Shown here: positions 34,914 through 43,280 of the stretch, piece by piece | Layout of the letters: the number at the start of each line of letters is the position of its first letter | Numbering within the stretch: position 1 is the stretch's first letter | Assembly: GCF_040365005.1 (NCBI RefSeq) | Contig: NZ_BAABWV010000011.1 | Location: 62,001-126,000 of the forward strand | Source: Antarcticimicrobium sp040365005 | Lineage (GTDB): Bacteria; Pseudomonadota; Alphaproteobacteria; Rhodobacterales; Rhodobacteraceae | DNA length: 64,000 bases | Reading direction: 5' to 3' | Position numbers and translations under genes: made by a program | Notes under the pieces: model-generated | What the model was told of the DNA's origin: nothing | Databases searched by the model: none | The model's input: only the letters and a program-made list of their open reading frames with translations

Positions 34914-36353
34914 ATGATCGAGAAACGCAATTTCTACATCAACGGCCAATGGGTGGCCCCGTCGCAACCGAACGATCACCCGGTCATCGACCCCTCCACC
35001 GAAGAGCCCTGCGCGGTGATCTCGCTGGGCGGGCAGGCCGATACCGACGCCGCCGTCGCCGCCGCCAAGGCGGCGCTGCCGGGCTGGATGGCCACCCCGG
35101 TCGAGGAGCGGATCGCGCTGGTCGAGAAACTGATCGACGTCTACAAATCGCGCGGCGAGGACCTGGCCCAGGCGATGACCTCCGAGATGGGCGCGCCGAT
35201 CGACATGGCCCGCACCCAGCAGGTCGGCGCCGGCATCGGCCACCTCAAGAACTTCGTCCGCGCCGCCAAGGCCTTCCAGTTCGACCGGCCGCTGGGCGAC
35301 CACGCCCCCAACGACCGCATCATCTACGAGGCGGTGGGCGTCGCCGCCCTGATCACCCCGTGGAACTGGCCGATGAACCAGGTCACACTCAAGGTCGGCG
35401 CCGCCGCCATCGCCGGCTGCACCATGGTGTTGAAACCCTCCGAGGAAAGCCCGCTGAACGCCATGGTCTTTGCCGAGATGATCGACGAGGCCGGCTTTCC
35501 CGCCGGAGTCTTCAACCTGGTGAACGGCGACGGCGTGGGCGTGGGCAACCAGCTTACCGGTCATCCGGACGTGGACATGGTCAGCTTCACCGGCTCCACC
35601 CGGGCCGGCATCGCGATCTCCAAGAACGCCGCCGACACCCTGAAAAAGGTGCACCTGGAACTGGGCGGCAAGGGCGCCAACGTGATCTTTGCCGATGCCG
35701 ACGACAAGGCGGTCAAGCGCGGCGTGCTGCACATGATGAACAACACCGGCCAGTCGTGCAATGCGCCCAGCCGGATGCTGGTGCAGTCCGAGATCTATGA
35801 CCAGGCGGTCGAGATCGCGGCCGAGACCGCCAACAAGCTCACGGTCGGCAACGCCCACGAGGAAGGCCGCCACATCGGCCCGGTGGTCAACAAGACCCAG
35901 TGGGACAAGATCCAGGGGTTGATCGAGAAAGGCATCGCCGAGGGCGCCCGCCTGGTCGCCGGTGGCCCGGGCCTGCCCGAGCAGTTCAACAAGGGCTTTT
36001 ACGTCCGCCCCACCGTCTTTGCCGACGTGACCCCGGACATGACCATCGCCCGCGAAGAGATCTTTGGCCCGGTTCTGTCGATCATGAAGTTCGACAGTGA
36101 AGAGGACGCCATCGCGATTGCCAACGACACCGAGTACGGGCTGACCAACTACGTCCAGACCCAGGACGGCGCCCGCGCCAACCGCATGGCCCGCGTCCTG
36201 CGCTCTGGCATGGTCGAGATGAACGGCCAGTCGCGCGGTGCCGGTTCGCCCTTTGGCGGCATGAAGAAATCCGGCAACGGCCGCGAGGGCGGCGTGTTCG
36301 GGCTGGAGGACTTCCTCGAGGTCAAGGCCGTCAGCGGCTGGACCCCGGAATAA
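34914..36353 (+). CDS. NAD-dependent aldehyde dehydrogenase
   Basis: A 479-residue ALDH of ordinary length. It has TPWNWPMNQVT, FTGSTRAG, LELGGKGAN with the general-base Glu, and NNTGQSCNAPSRMLV with the catalytic Cys, then EEIFGPVLS and the C-terminal GGMKKSGNGREGG. GQSCNAPSR instead of the usual GQxCxAxxR is typical of one broad subfamily of uncharacterised ALDHs. A GGGAG site precedes the ATG. Substrate unknown; shared control with the peroxiredoxin would suggest detoxification (inference). Confidence 0.94.
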   Translation: MIEKRNFYINGQWVAPSQPNDHPVIDPSTEEPCAVISLGGQADTDAAVAAAKAALPGWMATPVEERIALVEKLIDVYKSRGEDLAQAMTSEMGAPIDMARTQQVGAGIGHLKNFVRAAKAFQFDRPLGDHAPNDRIIYEAVGVAALITPWNWPMNQVTLKVGAAAIAGCTMVLKPSEESPLNAMVFAEMIDEAGFPAGVFNLVNGDGVGVGNQLTGHPDVDMVSFTGSTRAGIAISKNAADTLKKVHLELGGKGANVIFADADDKAVKRGVLHMMNNTGQSCNAPSRMLVQSEIYDQAVEIAAETANKLTVGNAHEEGRHIGPVVNKTQWDKIQGLIEKGIAEGARLVAGGPGLPEQFNKGFYVRPTVFADVTPDMTIAREEIFGPVLSIMKFDSEEDAIAIANDTEYGLTNYVQTQDGARANRMARVLRSGMVEMNGQSRGAGSPFGGMKKSGNGREGGVFGLEDFLEVKAVSGWTPE

Positions 36354-36381
36354 ACCGGGCCAACACCAACCTGACAGCAAG

Positions 36382-36406
36382 GGCCACCCCCCGGGGTGGC
36401 CTTTTT
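36382..36406 (+). terminator. Intrinsic terminator of the aldehyde dehydrogenase gene
   Basis: GGCCACCCC (36382–36390) pairs perfectly with GGGGTGGCC (36393–36401), followed by TTTTT. Confidence 0.92.
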
Positions 36407-36530
36407 CGTGGCGCGATCGCTCTCCACCAGTCGGGCCTGCCTGCCTCCTGTCGTTTCGCGCACGGCTTTCCCACTGGTCTCGGGCCGGGGCGATGCGCTA
36501 TGTGCGGGGCGACCGAAGGGATCGCTGCCG

Positions 36531-37376
36531 ATGATCATTTCCCGCCTGCACGGGCGCCTGGGAAACCAGATGTTCCAGTATGCCGCCGCACGCGGCCTTG
36601 CCGCACGGCTGGGCGTTGCCGTGGCGCTGGACACGCGCGATGCCCTGCGCCGTGGCGAGGGGGTTCTGACCCGCGTGTTCGACCTGCCGCTGGCCGAGCC
36701 GCTGAAACTGCCGCCGAACCGCCACGACCGGCCGCTGGCCTATGGGCTGTGGCGGGTGATGGGCGGGGCGCCACGGTTCCGGCGCGAACGCGGGCTGGGC
36801 TATAATCCGGCCTTTGCCGATTGGGACGGCGACAGCTACCTGCACGGCTACTGGCAAAGCGAGAAGTACTTCGCCCATGCCGCCGACGACATCCACCGGG
36901 ATTTTTCCTTTCCCGATTTCACCGATGCGCAGAATGCCGAGATGGCGGCCCGGATCGGCGAGGAGCTGGCGATCTCGCTGCATGTGCGGCGGGGCGATTA
37001 CCTGACGCTGAGCGCGCATGCGGTCTGCGACGAGGTCTATTACACCCGCGCGCTGGAGCGGTTGATGCAAGAGGTCGAGGGCACGCCAACGGTCTTCGTC
37101 TTTTCCGACGATCCCGATTGGGCCAAGGCGAACCTGCCGCTGCCGGTGGAAAAGGTGGTCGTCGATTTCAACGGCCCCGAGACGGATTTCGAGGACATGC
37201 GGCTGATGTCGCTGTGCCGCCACAACATCATCGGCAACTCGTCGTTTTCCTGGTGGGCGGCCTGGCTGAACGCCAACCCGGACAAGCGGGTGGCCGGCCC
37301 GACGCGCTGGTTCGGGGAGCCAAAGATGCGCAACCCCGACATCCTGCCCGAGGATTGGCTGCGGATCGAAGTGTAA
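36531..37376 (+). CDS. Glycosyltransferase family 11 (alpha-1,2-fucosyltransferase-like)
   Basis: A 281-residue protein. The N-terminal GRLGNQMFQYAAARGLA is the family hallmark, and HVRRGDYLT gives the nucleotide-sugar-binding HxRRxDY. NNSSFSWWAAWLN-type motif III appears as GNSSFSWWAAWL. The expected donor is GDP-fucose. It is a lone gene with no other surface-glycan genes beside it except GT25 3 kb upstream. No strong ribosome site is visible. Confidence 0.9.
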   Translation: MIISRLHGRLGNQMFQYAAARGLAARLGVAVALDTRDALRRGEGVLTRVFDLPLAEPLKLPPNRHDRPLAYGLWRVMGGAPRFRRERGLGYNPAFADWDGDSYLHGYWQSEKYFAHAADDIHRDFSFPDFTDAQNAEMAARIGEELAISLHVRRGDYLTLSAHAVCDEVYYTRALERLMQEVEGTPTVFVFSDDPDWAKANLPLPVEKVVVDFNGPETDFEDMRLMSLCRHNIIGNSSFSWWAAWLNANPDKRVAGPTRWFGEPKMRNPDILPEDWLRIEV

Positions 37377-37379
37377 GGT

Positions 37380-38024
37380 TCAGAACGGCGGTTTGGCCCG
37401 GATCTTGAGCGAGACGCCGCCCTCGGGGTTCTTGATCCTGAGTTCCTCGGAATGCAGCATCAGGCGCGGGAAATCGCGCGCCGCCCCCTCGGCATAGAGC
37501 GGATCACCCAGGATCGGGTGGCCCAGCGACAGCATGTGCACCCGCAACTGGTGGCTGCGCCCGGTCTTGGGGAACAGGCGCACGCGGGTTTCGTTGTCTC
37601 CATATTTCACCACCTTCCATCCGGTCTCGGCCGGTTTGCCGGTCTCGTGGCAGACCTTTTGCAGCGGCCGGTTGGGCCAGTCGACGATCAGCGGCAGATC
37701 GACGATGCCCTCCTTCGGCTCCAGCCGGCCCCGGACGCGGGCGACATAGGTCTTTTTCGTCATCCGCTTCTCGAACTGCAGCGACATGTGCCGCTGCGCG
37801 TAGGGGGACATGGCAAAGACGATCACGCCCGAGGTGTCGCGGTCGAGCCGGTGCACCAGCAGCGCGTCGGGAAAGGCGGCCTGCACCCGGCTCAGCAGGC
37901 AATCGGCCAGATGCGCGCCCTTGCCCGGCACCGAAAGCAGTCCGGCGGGCTTGTTCACCGCGACGAGTTGCGCGTCCTCGTACAGGACCTCCAGCGGGTC
38001 GGTGGGGGGATTGTAATCGCTCAT
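37380..38024 (-). CDS. RluA family RNA pseudouridine synthase
   Basis: A 214-residue protein lacking an S4 domain, as in RluA itself. The catalytic Asp is in HRLDRDTSG (D61). GRSHQLRVHMLSLGHPILGDPLYA is the conserved C-terminal segment. It modifies rRNA and/or tRNA uridines; the exact target cannot be told. The ATG at 38024 is preferred over an upstream in-frame start, which would add non-conserved residues. Confidence 0.93.
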   Translation of the reverse strand: MSDYNPPTDPLEVLYEDAQLVAVNKPAGLLSVPGKGAHLADCLLSRVQAAFPDALLVHRLDRDTSGVIVFAMSPYAQRHMSLQFEKRMTKKTYVARVRGRLEPKEGIVDLPLIVDWPNRPLQKVCHETGKPAETGWKVVKYGDNETRVRLFPKTGRSHQLRVHMLSLGHPILGDPLYAEGAARDFPRLMLHSEELRIKNPEGGVSLKIRAKPPF

Positions 38025-38119
38025 GTCCCCGCGTCGTAACGCACCCCGCCCTGACGTCAAGCTTGCCGCCTGGTCCCGGCGCCGCCAATCTCCTGACAAC
38101 CGGAGAAGAGGAGACCCCG

Positions 38120-38554
38120 ATGACCGCAGTTCTGCACCCCGACATGCACCCGACCATCGCCCAGGCGCTGGAGATCGTCGCCTCGGGCGATCACGAGCGG
38201 ATTGCACAAATCCTGGCCGAAAACGTACGATTCCTGCCGCCGACCTACTGGGCCACCTGGACCGGGCGGGAACCGGTCGCGGCGGTGCTGGGCCACGTCG
38301 GCCAGGTGTTCAGCGATTTCCGCTATCGGCGGGTGATGGGATCGGGCAACGACTGGGCGCTGGAGTTCCAGTGCAAGGTCGGCGATCTCGACGCGGTCGG
38401 CATCGACCTGATCACGCTGAATGCCGAGGGGTTGATCGAGACCTTCGAAGTGGTGATGCGCCCGCTCAAGACCGTCGCCGCCCTGCGCGAGGCGATGAAT
38501 GCGCGGGTGATGAAGGATCCGCGGTTCCTGAAGTACCGCGAGGCGCTTTCGTAA
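38120..38554 (+). CDS. NTF2-like (SnoaL-type fold) protein
   Basis: A 144-residue protein with a good GAGGAGA site. The predicted alpha helix plus curved beta sheet with conserved Trp/Asp (PPTYWATWTGREPVAAVLGH, VGIDLITLNAEGLIETFEVVMRPL) fits a nuclear transport factor 2-like fold. No catalytic function can be assigned. Confidence 0.75.
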   Translation: MTAVLHPDMHPTIAQALEIVASGDHERIAQILAENVRFLPPTYWATWTGREPVAAVLGHVGQVFSDFRYRRVMGSGNDWALEFQCKVGDLDAVGIDLITLNAEGLIETFEVVMRPLKTVAALREAMNARVMKDPRFLKYREALS

Positions 38555-38560
38555 GCTTCC

Positions 38561-39478
38561 TCACGGGGTTCGGCGGCGGCGCACCTGCTGCAGCATCGCC
38601 GCCGAATAAATCCCCAGCGCCACCCAGATCATCGGAAAGGCGATCATCCGGGCCTGCCCCATCGGCTCTCCGAACAGGAACACGGCGGTCAGAAAGATCA
38701 TGGTCGGCGTGATGTATTGCAGGATGCCGATGGTCGACAGCCGCAGCAGCTTGGCCCCGTTGGCATAGGCGATCAACGGCGCCGCCGTGATGAGCCCACA
38801 GCCCAGCAGCAGCGTGGTGTCGATCGGGACACCGCCGAAATGCCCGGCCCCGCTGGCGGACAGCCAGGCGATACAGGCCAGTGCCGCCGGCGTGAGGATC
38901 AGAACCTCGAGCAGGAAACCCTGGTTCGGTCCTACCGGCAGGGATTTCTTGAAGAACGCATAGGCGCCCCAGCTCAACGTCAGCCCGACCGCCGCCCAGG
39001 GCAGGCGCCCGGCCTGCAGGGTCAGGACCACCACCGCGACCGCCGCCAGCGCGATGGCCACGATCTGCGCCCGGTTCAGCCGTTCGCCCAGAAACACCGC
39101 ACCGAGAAACACGCTGAACAACGGGTTGATGTAATAGCCCAGCGCCGCGTCCAGGGCATGGCCCGAGTTGATGGCCCAGACATAGATGCCCCAGTTGACC
39201 GAGATCAGCGCGGCGGTCAGACAGGCCTGCGCCAGCGTCCTGGGCTGCGTCAGCGCGCGGCGCAGATCGCCAGTACGCCCCAGGACGACCAGAAGCGCGG
39301 CAGCCAGCGGCACCGACCAGATCACCCGATGCGCCACCACCTCGACCGCCGGGATATGGCTGAGCTGTTTCATGTAGAGCGGCAGGAATCCCCACATCAC
39401 ATAGGCCGCCAAGGCAAAGGCAAGCCCCTGCGGTGAATCGGTATTCCCGGTAATACGGGGGTTTGGTTGCGTACCCAT
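38561..39478 (-). CDS. rarD: EamA-family transporter RarD
   Basis: A 305-residue membrane protein with about ten hydrophobic helices. RarD hallmarks are YVMWGFLPLYMK, HRVIWSVP, NWGIYVWAINSGHALDAALGYYINPLFSV and LQYITPTMIFLTAVF. The substrate is unknown (the name comes from chloramphenicol-resistance work). GGAG lies 6 bp before the ATG. Confidence 0.94.
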   Translation of the reverse strand: MGTQPNPRITGNTDSPQGLAFALAAYVMWGFLPLYMKQLSHIPAVEVVAHRVIWSVPLAAALLVVLGRTGDLRRALTQPRTLAQACLTAALISVNWGIYVWAINSGHALDAALGYYINPLFSVFLGAVFLGERLNRAQIVAIALAAVAVVVLTLQAGRLPWAAVGLTLSWGAYAFFKKSLPVGPNQGFLLEVLILTPAALACIAWLSASGAGHFGGVPIDTTLLLGCGLITAAPLIAYANGAKLLRLSTIGILQYITPTMIFLTAVFLFGEPMGQARMIAFPMIWVALGIYSAAMLQQVRRRRTP

Positions 39479-40056
39479 TGCGCGCTCCTCCTGCCCCGAC
39501 GCTTTAGGTCAGCACCGGGGGGCACGCAATGGGCCGCGCCGGTCAGGCACGCAACGACCACCGAAGCGCCCCTGCAAGCATAGTCGGGGTAATACTCCAA
39601 AGTGACCATTTGGAATCACGGGGTTGGATCGTTTCAACTCCGGCGTGGAGCACATGTGTGTCACACATTCGGCCCGATGACTGCGGCGTGTTCGCCTCAT
39701 CAGGGGGCCGAAATGGGCGCGCATCGTCATCTTTTCCACCGAGGCAATATCTTCTGCTGACGGCGGCGGCTGCCAGGGTTTTCCCCAGACACCGGCACAC
39801 TTCGCCTGGATCGGAAGATCACAGAAGATATTCCAAGTATTTCAGAGGACTATGCGCATCGCAGCGCTTCGTGCCTGACTCGGAGATTGGCAGTAATCAG
39901 CCCGAAACCGACCCGGGTCTCGCGCTCCGCTGATCCAGGGAAGACATGCAGGTCGGGCGGGGAGCGCTCACGCGCTGCGCCATGCTCCAAGGGCAGAAAA
40001 GCGCAGCGATCTGCCGTTCCCGGATCCGTTCGACCCTGCGGATCGTGCATCGGTTC

Positions 40057-40074
40057 GGCCGGACAGGTCCGGCC
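40057..40074. other. Perfect 8-bp GC dyad
   Basis: GGCCGGAC and GTCCGGCC flank a 2-nt centre (AG). There is no T-run. It lies inside the non-coding region. Confidence 0.45.
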
Positions 40075-40204
40075 GGTGCCTTTGCCCAGCCCGAATCCAG
40101 CATCTTGGGCAGGTTTCGCCCACAACTCCCCCCTCCCCTGCTGAGAAAGCTTGATGAGGTCGCGCCGCGAAGCGCGCTCTTACGGGTCGAGTTGAATGCC
40201 CATT

Positions 40205-40232
40205 GAGGGCGCAGGTTGAAACCGGCGCCCTC
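40205..40232. other. Long hairpin near the end of the M20 operon
   Basis: GAGGGCGC (40205–40212) and GCGCCCTC (40225–40232) enclose GGTT/AACC, giving a 28-nt stem-loop with one internal mismatch. It lies about 65 bp past the amidohydrolase stop and may stop or stabilise the long minus-strand transcript. Confidence 0.55.
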
Positions 40233-40298
40233 ATAACAGGATTTTTCAGCACAACCGGAACAGTGGTTTTTCTTGGTGCCCCATGCTCCGATCGGCGT

Positions 40299-41468
40299 TC
40301 AGGCCAGCGGCAATCTCTGGCGCACCAGCGTCGTCCAGTACGAGCTGCCCCAGGCGATCACGTCGTCGTTGAAATCGTACTTCGGGTGATGCAGGGCTGC
40401 CGACGGCCCGTTGCCAACATTGATCATCGCGCCGGGCACCTCGTTGAGCATGAAGGAGAAATCCTCGCCACCCAGCGTTTGCGGCATGTCGAGATGCACG
40501 TTCTCGACGCCCGCCACCTCCTGCGCGGCCTTGGCGGCCAGCTCGGTCTCGTGTTCGTGGTTCACCGTCACCGGGTAGTGCCGGGTATAGTCCAGCGTTC
40601 CCACCGCGCCATAGGCGGCGGCGATATTGCCCACCATCGCCTCGAGCCGTTCCTCGATCATGTCGCGCACTTCTTCGCGCAGCGTGCGCACCGTGCCGGT
40701 CATGGTGAGGTCCTGCGGAATGACGTTGAACGCATTCCCGGCCTGGATCGTGCACAGCGAGATCACCGCGCTGTCGATCGGGTCCATGTTGCGCGAGGTC
40801 AACGTCTGCACCGCCTGCAACAGGGCACCCGCAATGGGCAGCGGATCGACCGTCTGTTCGGGCCGCGCCGCGTGACCGCCGCGCCCGGTGATGGTGATTT
40901 TCAACTCGTCGACCGAGCCCATGATCGGCCCGGAGTTGATGGTGAACTGCCCGACGGGCAGGTTCGGACGGTTGTGCATCCCGTAGACCTCGTCACAGGG
41001 CCAGCGGGTAAAGAGACCATCCTCGATCATCGCGCGGGCCCCGGCACCGCCCTCTTCGGCAGGCTGGAAGATCACGATCACCGTGCCGTCGAAGGCCCGG
41101 CTTTCTGCCAGGTGCCGCGCCGCGCCCAACAGCATGGTGGTGTGCCCGTCATGGCCACAGGCATGCATCTTGCCGGGGGTCTGCGAGGCATAGGGTTTGC
41201 CGGTTTCCTCGATGATCGGCAGGGCATCCATATCGGCCCGCAGCCCGACCATGCGGCCCGAGGCATTGCTCTGACCGCGGATCACGCCGACGACGCCGGT
41301 TTCTCCAAGGCCCTCGTGAACCTCGTCCACCCCTGCCGCCCGCAGCGCCTCGGCGACCTTCTGCGCGGTGCGTTTCACGTCATAGAGAAGCTCGGGGTTC
41401 ATGTGCAGATCGCGACGAAATTCCGTCAGGTCCGCGACCTCTTTGGCGACCCAGTTTTCAACGGCCAT
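40299..41468 (-). CDS. M20 family amidohydrolase
   Basis: A 389-residue di-metal hydrolase of the hippurate/N-acyl-amino-acid amidohydrolase group. GLRADMDALPI, HACGHDGH (H102, H106, H109), QPAEEGG (E138, E139) and GRGGHAARPEQTVDP mark the catalytic and lid domains. AAAGGAGG precedes the ATG. It follows an ATC-hydrolase-like gene by only 4 bp. In known ATC pathways an amidohydrolase releases L-cysteine from N-carbamoyl-L-cysteine, and this enzyme could do an equivalent step (inference). Simple N-acyl-amino-acid or peptide cleavage is the alternative. Confidence 0.92.
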   Translation of the reverse strand: MAVENWVAKEVADLTEFRRDLHMNPELLYDVKRTAQKVAEALRAAGVDEVHEGLGETGVVGVIRGQSNASGRMVGLRADMDALPIIEETGKPYASQTPGKMHACGHDGHTTMLLGAARHLAESRAFDGTVIVIFQPAEEGGAGARAMIEDGLFTRWPCDEVYGMHNRPNLPVGQFTINSGPIMGSVDELKITITGRGGHAARPEQTVDPLPIAGALLQAVQTLTSRNMDPIDSAVISLCTIQAGNAFNVIPQDLTMTGTVRTLREEVRDMIEERLEAMVGNIAAAYGAVGTLDYTRHYPVTVNHEHETELAAKAAQEVAGVENVHLDMPQTLGGEDFSFMLNEVPGAMINVGNGPSAALHHPKYDFNDDVIAWGSSYWTTLVRQRLPLA

Positions 41469-41472
41469 GTCC

Positions 41473-41982
41473 TCAGGCCTCCTTTTTCATGCGGTAGCGG
41501 AAATCACAGTGGCTGGCGCCCTTCATGATCGTCTGGGTCCGGGTCATCTCGATCTCCGGGTTGTAGCCGATGCAGAAATCGCCATCGCGGTTGCACGACA
41601 ACAGGTGGCCGATATCGCCCAGCCCCATCTCCTGGTACATCTCCGCGTAGCGGCATTTCACGACGTTGAAGTCCATCTTCTCTTCGGACATCTCGATGGT
41701 CTCGATCCTCAGCGCGTCCTCCCGGGTCCAGTTTGGCTGGATCTCGGCGAAATCCGTCAGGTCGGGCGCATGGCCCAGGTTGTCGGCCAGCATCTGCCCT
41801 TGCTCGATCGCGGATTTCGAACAGGCCGCGCCGATCACCGCCTCGGCCTCTTCACGGCCCGAGCGCTCGGTGATCACGTCGAGCACATGCTTGAGGATCA
41901 TCGCCTCGATCTTGCGCCGCATGAGGATCGGAATGTCGTTCAGGTCCATGCCTTTGGCCTCTGCCATTGGGGTCTCCGTCAT
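41473..41982 (-). CDS. L-2-amino-thiazoline-4-carboxylic acid hydrolase family protein
   Basis: A 169-residue protein of the family named for the enzyme that opens 2-amino-thiazoline-4-carboxylate to N-carbamoyl-L-cysteine. The pattern recognised is a helical N-terminal half (IPILMRRKIEAMILKHVLDVI), then VVKCRYAEMYQEMGLGDIGHLLSCNRDGDFCIGYNPEIEMTRTQTIMKGASHCDFRY, with four Cys residues in this part. Members of the family are often in clusters without a proven ATC role. It overlaps the FAD oxidoreductase stop by 4 bp. Confidence 0.8.
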   Translation of the reverse strand: MTETPMAEAKGMDLNDIPILMRRKIEAMILKHVLDVITERSGREEAEAVIGAACSKSAIEQGQMLADNLGHAPDLTDFAEIQPNWTREDALRIETIEMSEEKMDFNVVKCRYAEMYQEMGLGDIGHLLSCNRDGDFCIGYNPEIEMTRTQTIMKGASHCDFRYRMKKEA

Positions 41983-43280
41983 AGGTTGATTTCCTTGTGA
42001 TCCTGGCGTTTGAGCCAGGCCAGATAGGTCGGTGCGACGCGGCGCACGATGCCGTGCACCGGGAAGGGATGCGGTTTCGTCACCGGAAGCGCAAGCTCGT
42101 CTTCGGGCTGGCCTGTCGCGGCACGCGCCAGTTCCCGCCCCAGCGAGGTGCCAAGCGCCACGCCGCGCCCGTTGCAGCCAATCCAGGCCCAGCCGTCTGG
42201 TCCCAGTTTATGCACGCGCGGGAACCGGTCCCAATTCATGCCGATATAGCCCGACCAAACGTGGGTCATCTCGGGCACACCCAGGTCGGGGAACGCCTCG
42301 GCCAGATTGCGGGCCGCCTTCTTCCGCACCCGGTTGGCCACGTCGATGGATCCCATCACCGCCCCGCCGGTGATCAGCCGGTTGCGCGCGTCATAACGGA
42401 AGAACCGCAGATCACCACGCGTGTCCGACACCGCCTGGCGCCCCGGCAGGATCTTCTGCCGCAGGTTGTCGCCCACAGGCTCGGTTGCCATCTGCCAGCT
42501 CAGAACCGGCACGATGGAGTGGGCGATGCGCGGCGCAAGACGCGGGGCCAACTCGCCGGTATAGGCGTTGCTCGCCATGATCAGCGCGCGGGCTTTCAGA
42601 GTGCCTTGCGGCGTCTTGATGACCCATTCGCTGCCGACCCGTTCATAGGACAGCGCCGGGCTTTCCTCGTGGATCACCGCGCCCAGATGCTCGGCCACAC
42701 GGGCCATTTCCCGCGCCAGGGCGAGCGGGTTGATGTGCCCACCCGTCGGGTTGTACATGCCGCCATGCCAGAACTCCGTGCCCAGCATGTCGGCACAGGC
42801 TTTGGCGTCCTTCAACTCCGCCGGAAAGCCATGGCGTTGCCAGGCATCCACCCGTTTTTGCGACAGCTTCACGCGACCGGGGCTGTGCGCGGGCTGGAAC
42901 CAGCCGCTTTGCTCGGCCTCGGCCTGCATGTCGAATTCGCGCACCAGGTCGAACAGCACATCGCCCGAGTTTCCGATCAGGCGGACCATGCGCTTGCCCG
43001 CCTCGCCATAACGCGAGACCCAGACATCTGGCTCGGCCGAGGTCAGGATCGGGATCACCTGCCCGTTGTTGCGCCCGGATGCACCCCAGCCCACGGCCTT
43101 GCCCTCGAGCACGGTGACCGCATGGCCGCGTTTTCGCGCCTCGATGGCCGCCGAAAGGCCGGTGAACCCGGCGCCGATCACCGCGACGTCGGTCTCTTCA
43201 ACGCCTTGCAAGGACGCGGACAGGTTGCGTTCCATTGCCGTGGCGGCCCAGAGCGATTTCGGGAATTCAACCGACATCAT
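41979..43280 (-). CDS. FAD-dependent amine/amino-acid oxidoreductase (DAO family)
   Basis: A 433-residue flavoprotein. The dinucleotide-binding VAVIGAGFTGLSAAIEARKRG begins at about residue 32, with GWGASGRNNGQVIPIL next, a pattern of gamma-glutamylputrescine oxidase-like (PuuB) enzymes. The C-terminus has HVWSGYIGMNWDRFPRVHKLG and GCNGRGVALGTSLGRELA. It oxidises a C–N bond, releasing an imine; the substrate is unknown. GAAGGGG precedes the ATG, and the start overlaps the upstream stop by 4 bp. Confidence 0.9.
   Translation of the reverse strand: MMSVEFPKSLWAATAMERNLSASLQGVEETDVAVIGAGFTGLSAAIEARKRGHAVTVLEGKAVGWGASGRNNGQVIPILTSAEPDVWVSRYGEAGKRMVRLIGNSGDVLFDLVREFDMQAEAEQSGWFQPAHSPGRVKLSQKRVDAWQRHGFPAELKDAKACADMLGTEFWHGGMYNPTGGHINPLALAREMARVAEHLGAVIHEESPALSYERVGSEWVIKTPQGTLKARALIMASNAYTGELAPRLAPRIAHSIVPVLSWQMATEPVGDNLRQKILPGRQAVSDTRGDLRFFRYDARNRLITGGAVMGSIDVANRVRKKAARNLAEAFPDLGVPEMTHVWSGYIGMNWDRFPRVHKLGPDGWAWIGCNGRGVALGTSLGRELARAATGQPEDELALPVTKPHPFPVHGIVRRVAPTYLAWLKRQDHKEINL

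Larger units (their letters stand above)
39479..40298. other. 820-bp region without a supported gene
   Basis: Short open frames exist on both strands (up to 134 codons) but none has a ribosome site, recognisable motif or coding-type codon bias. The composition is less GC-biased than its surroundings, particularly 39600–39860. Two strong dyads lie near the right end. It could be a decayed insertion sequence or gene remnant, or a long regulatory/UTR region. I see no terminal inverted repeats or target duplication to define an element. Confidence 0.6.

Noticed and set aside
39529..39933. 134-codon frame in the 820-bp gene desert, considered as a transposase remnant
   Set aside because: No transposase motif (DDE, HTH) is visible, no ribosome site, and other frames are equally open or closed; no terminal repeats found.
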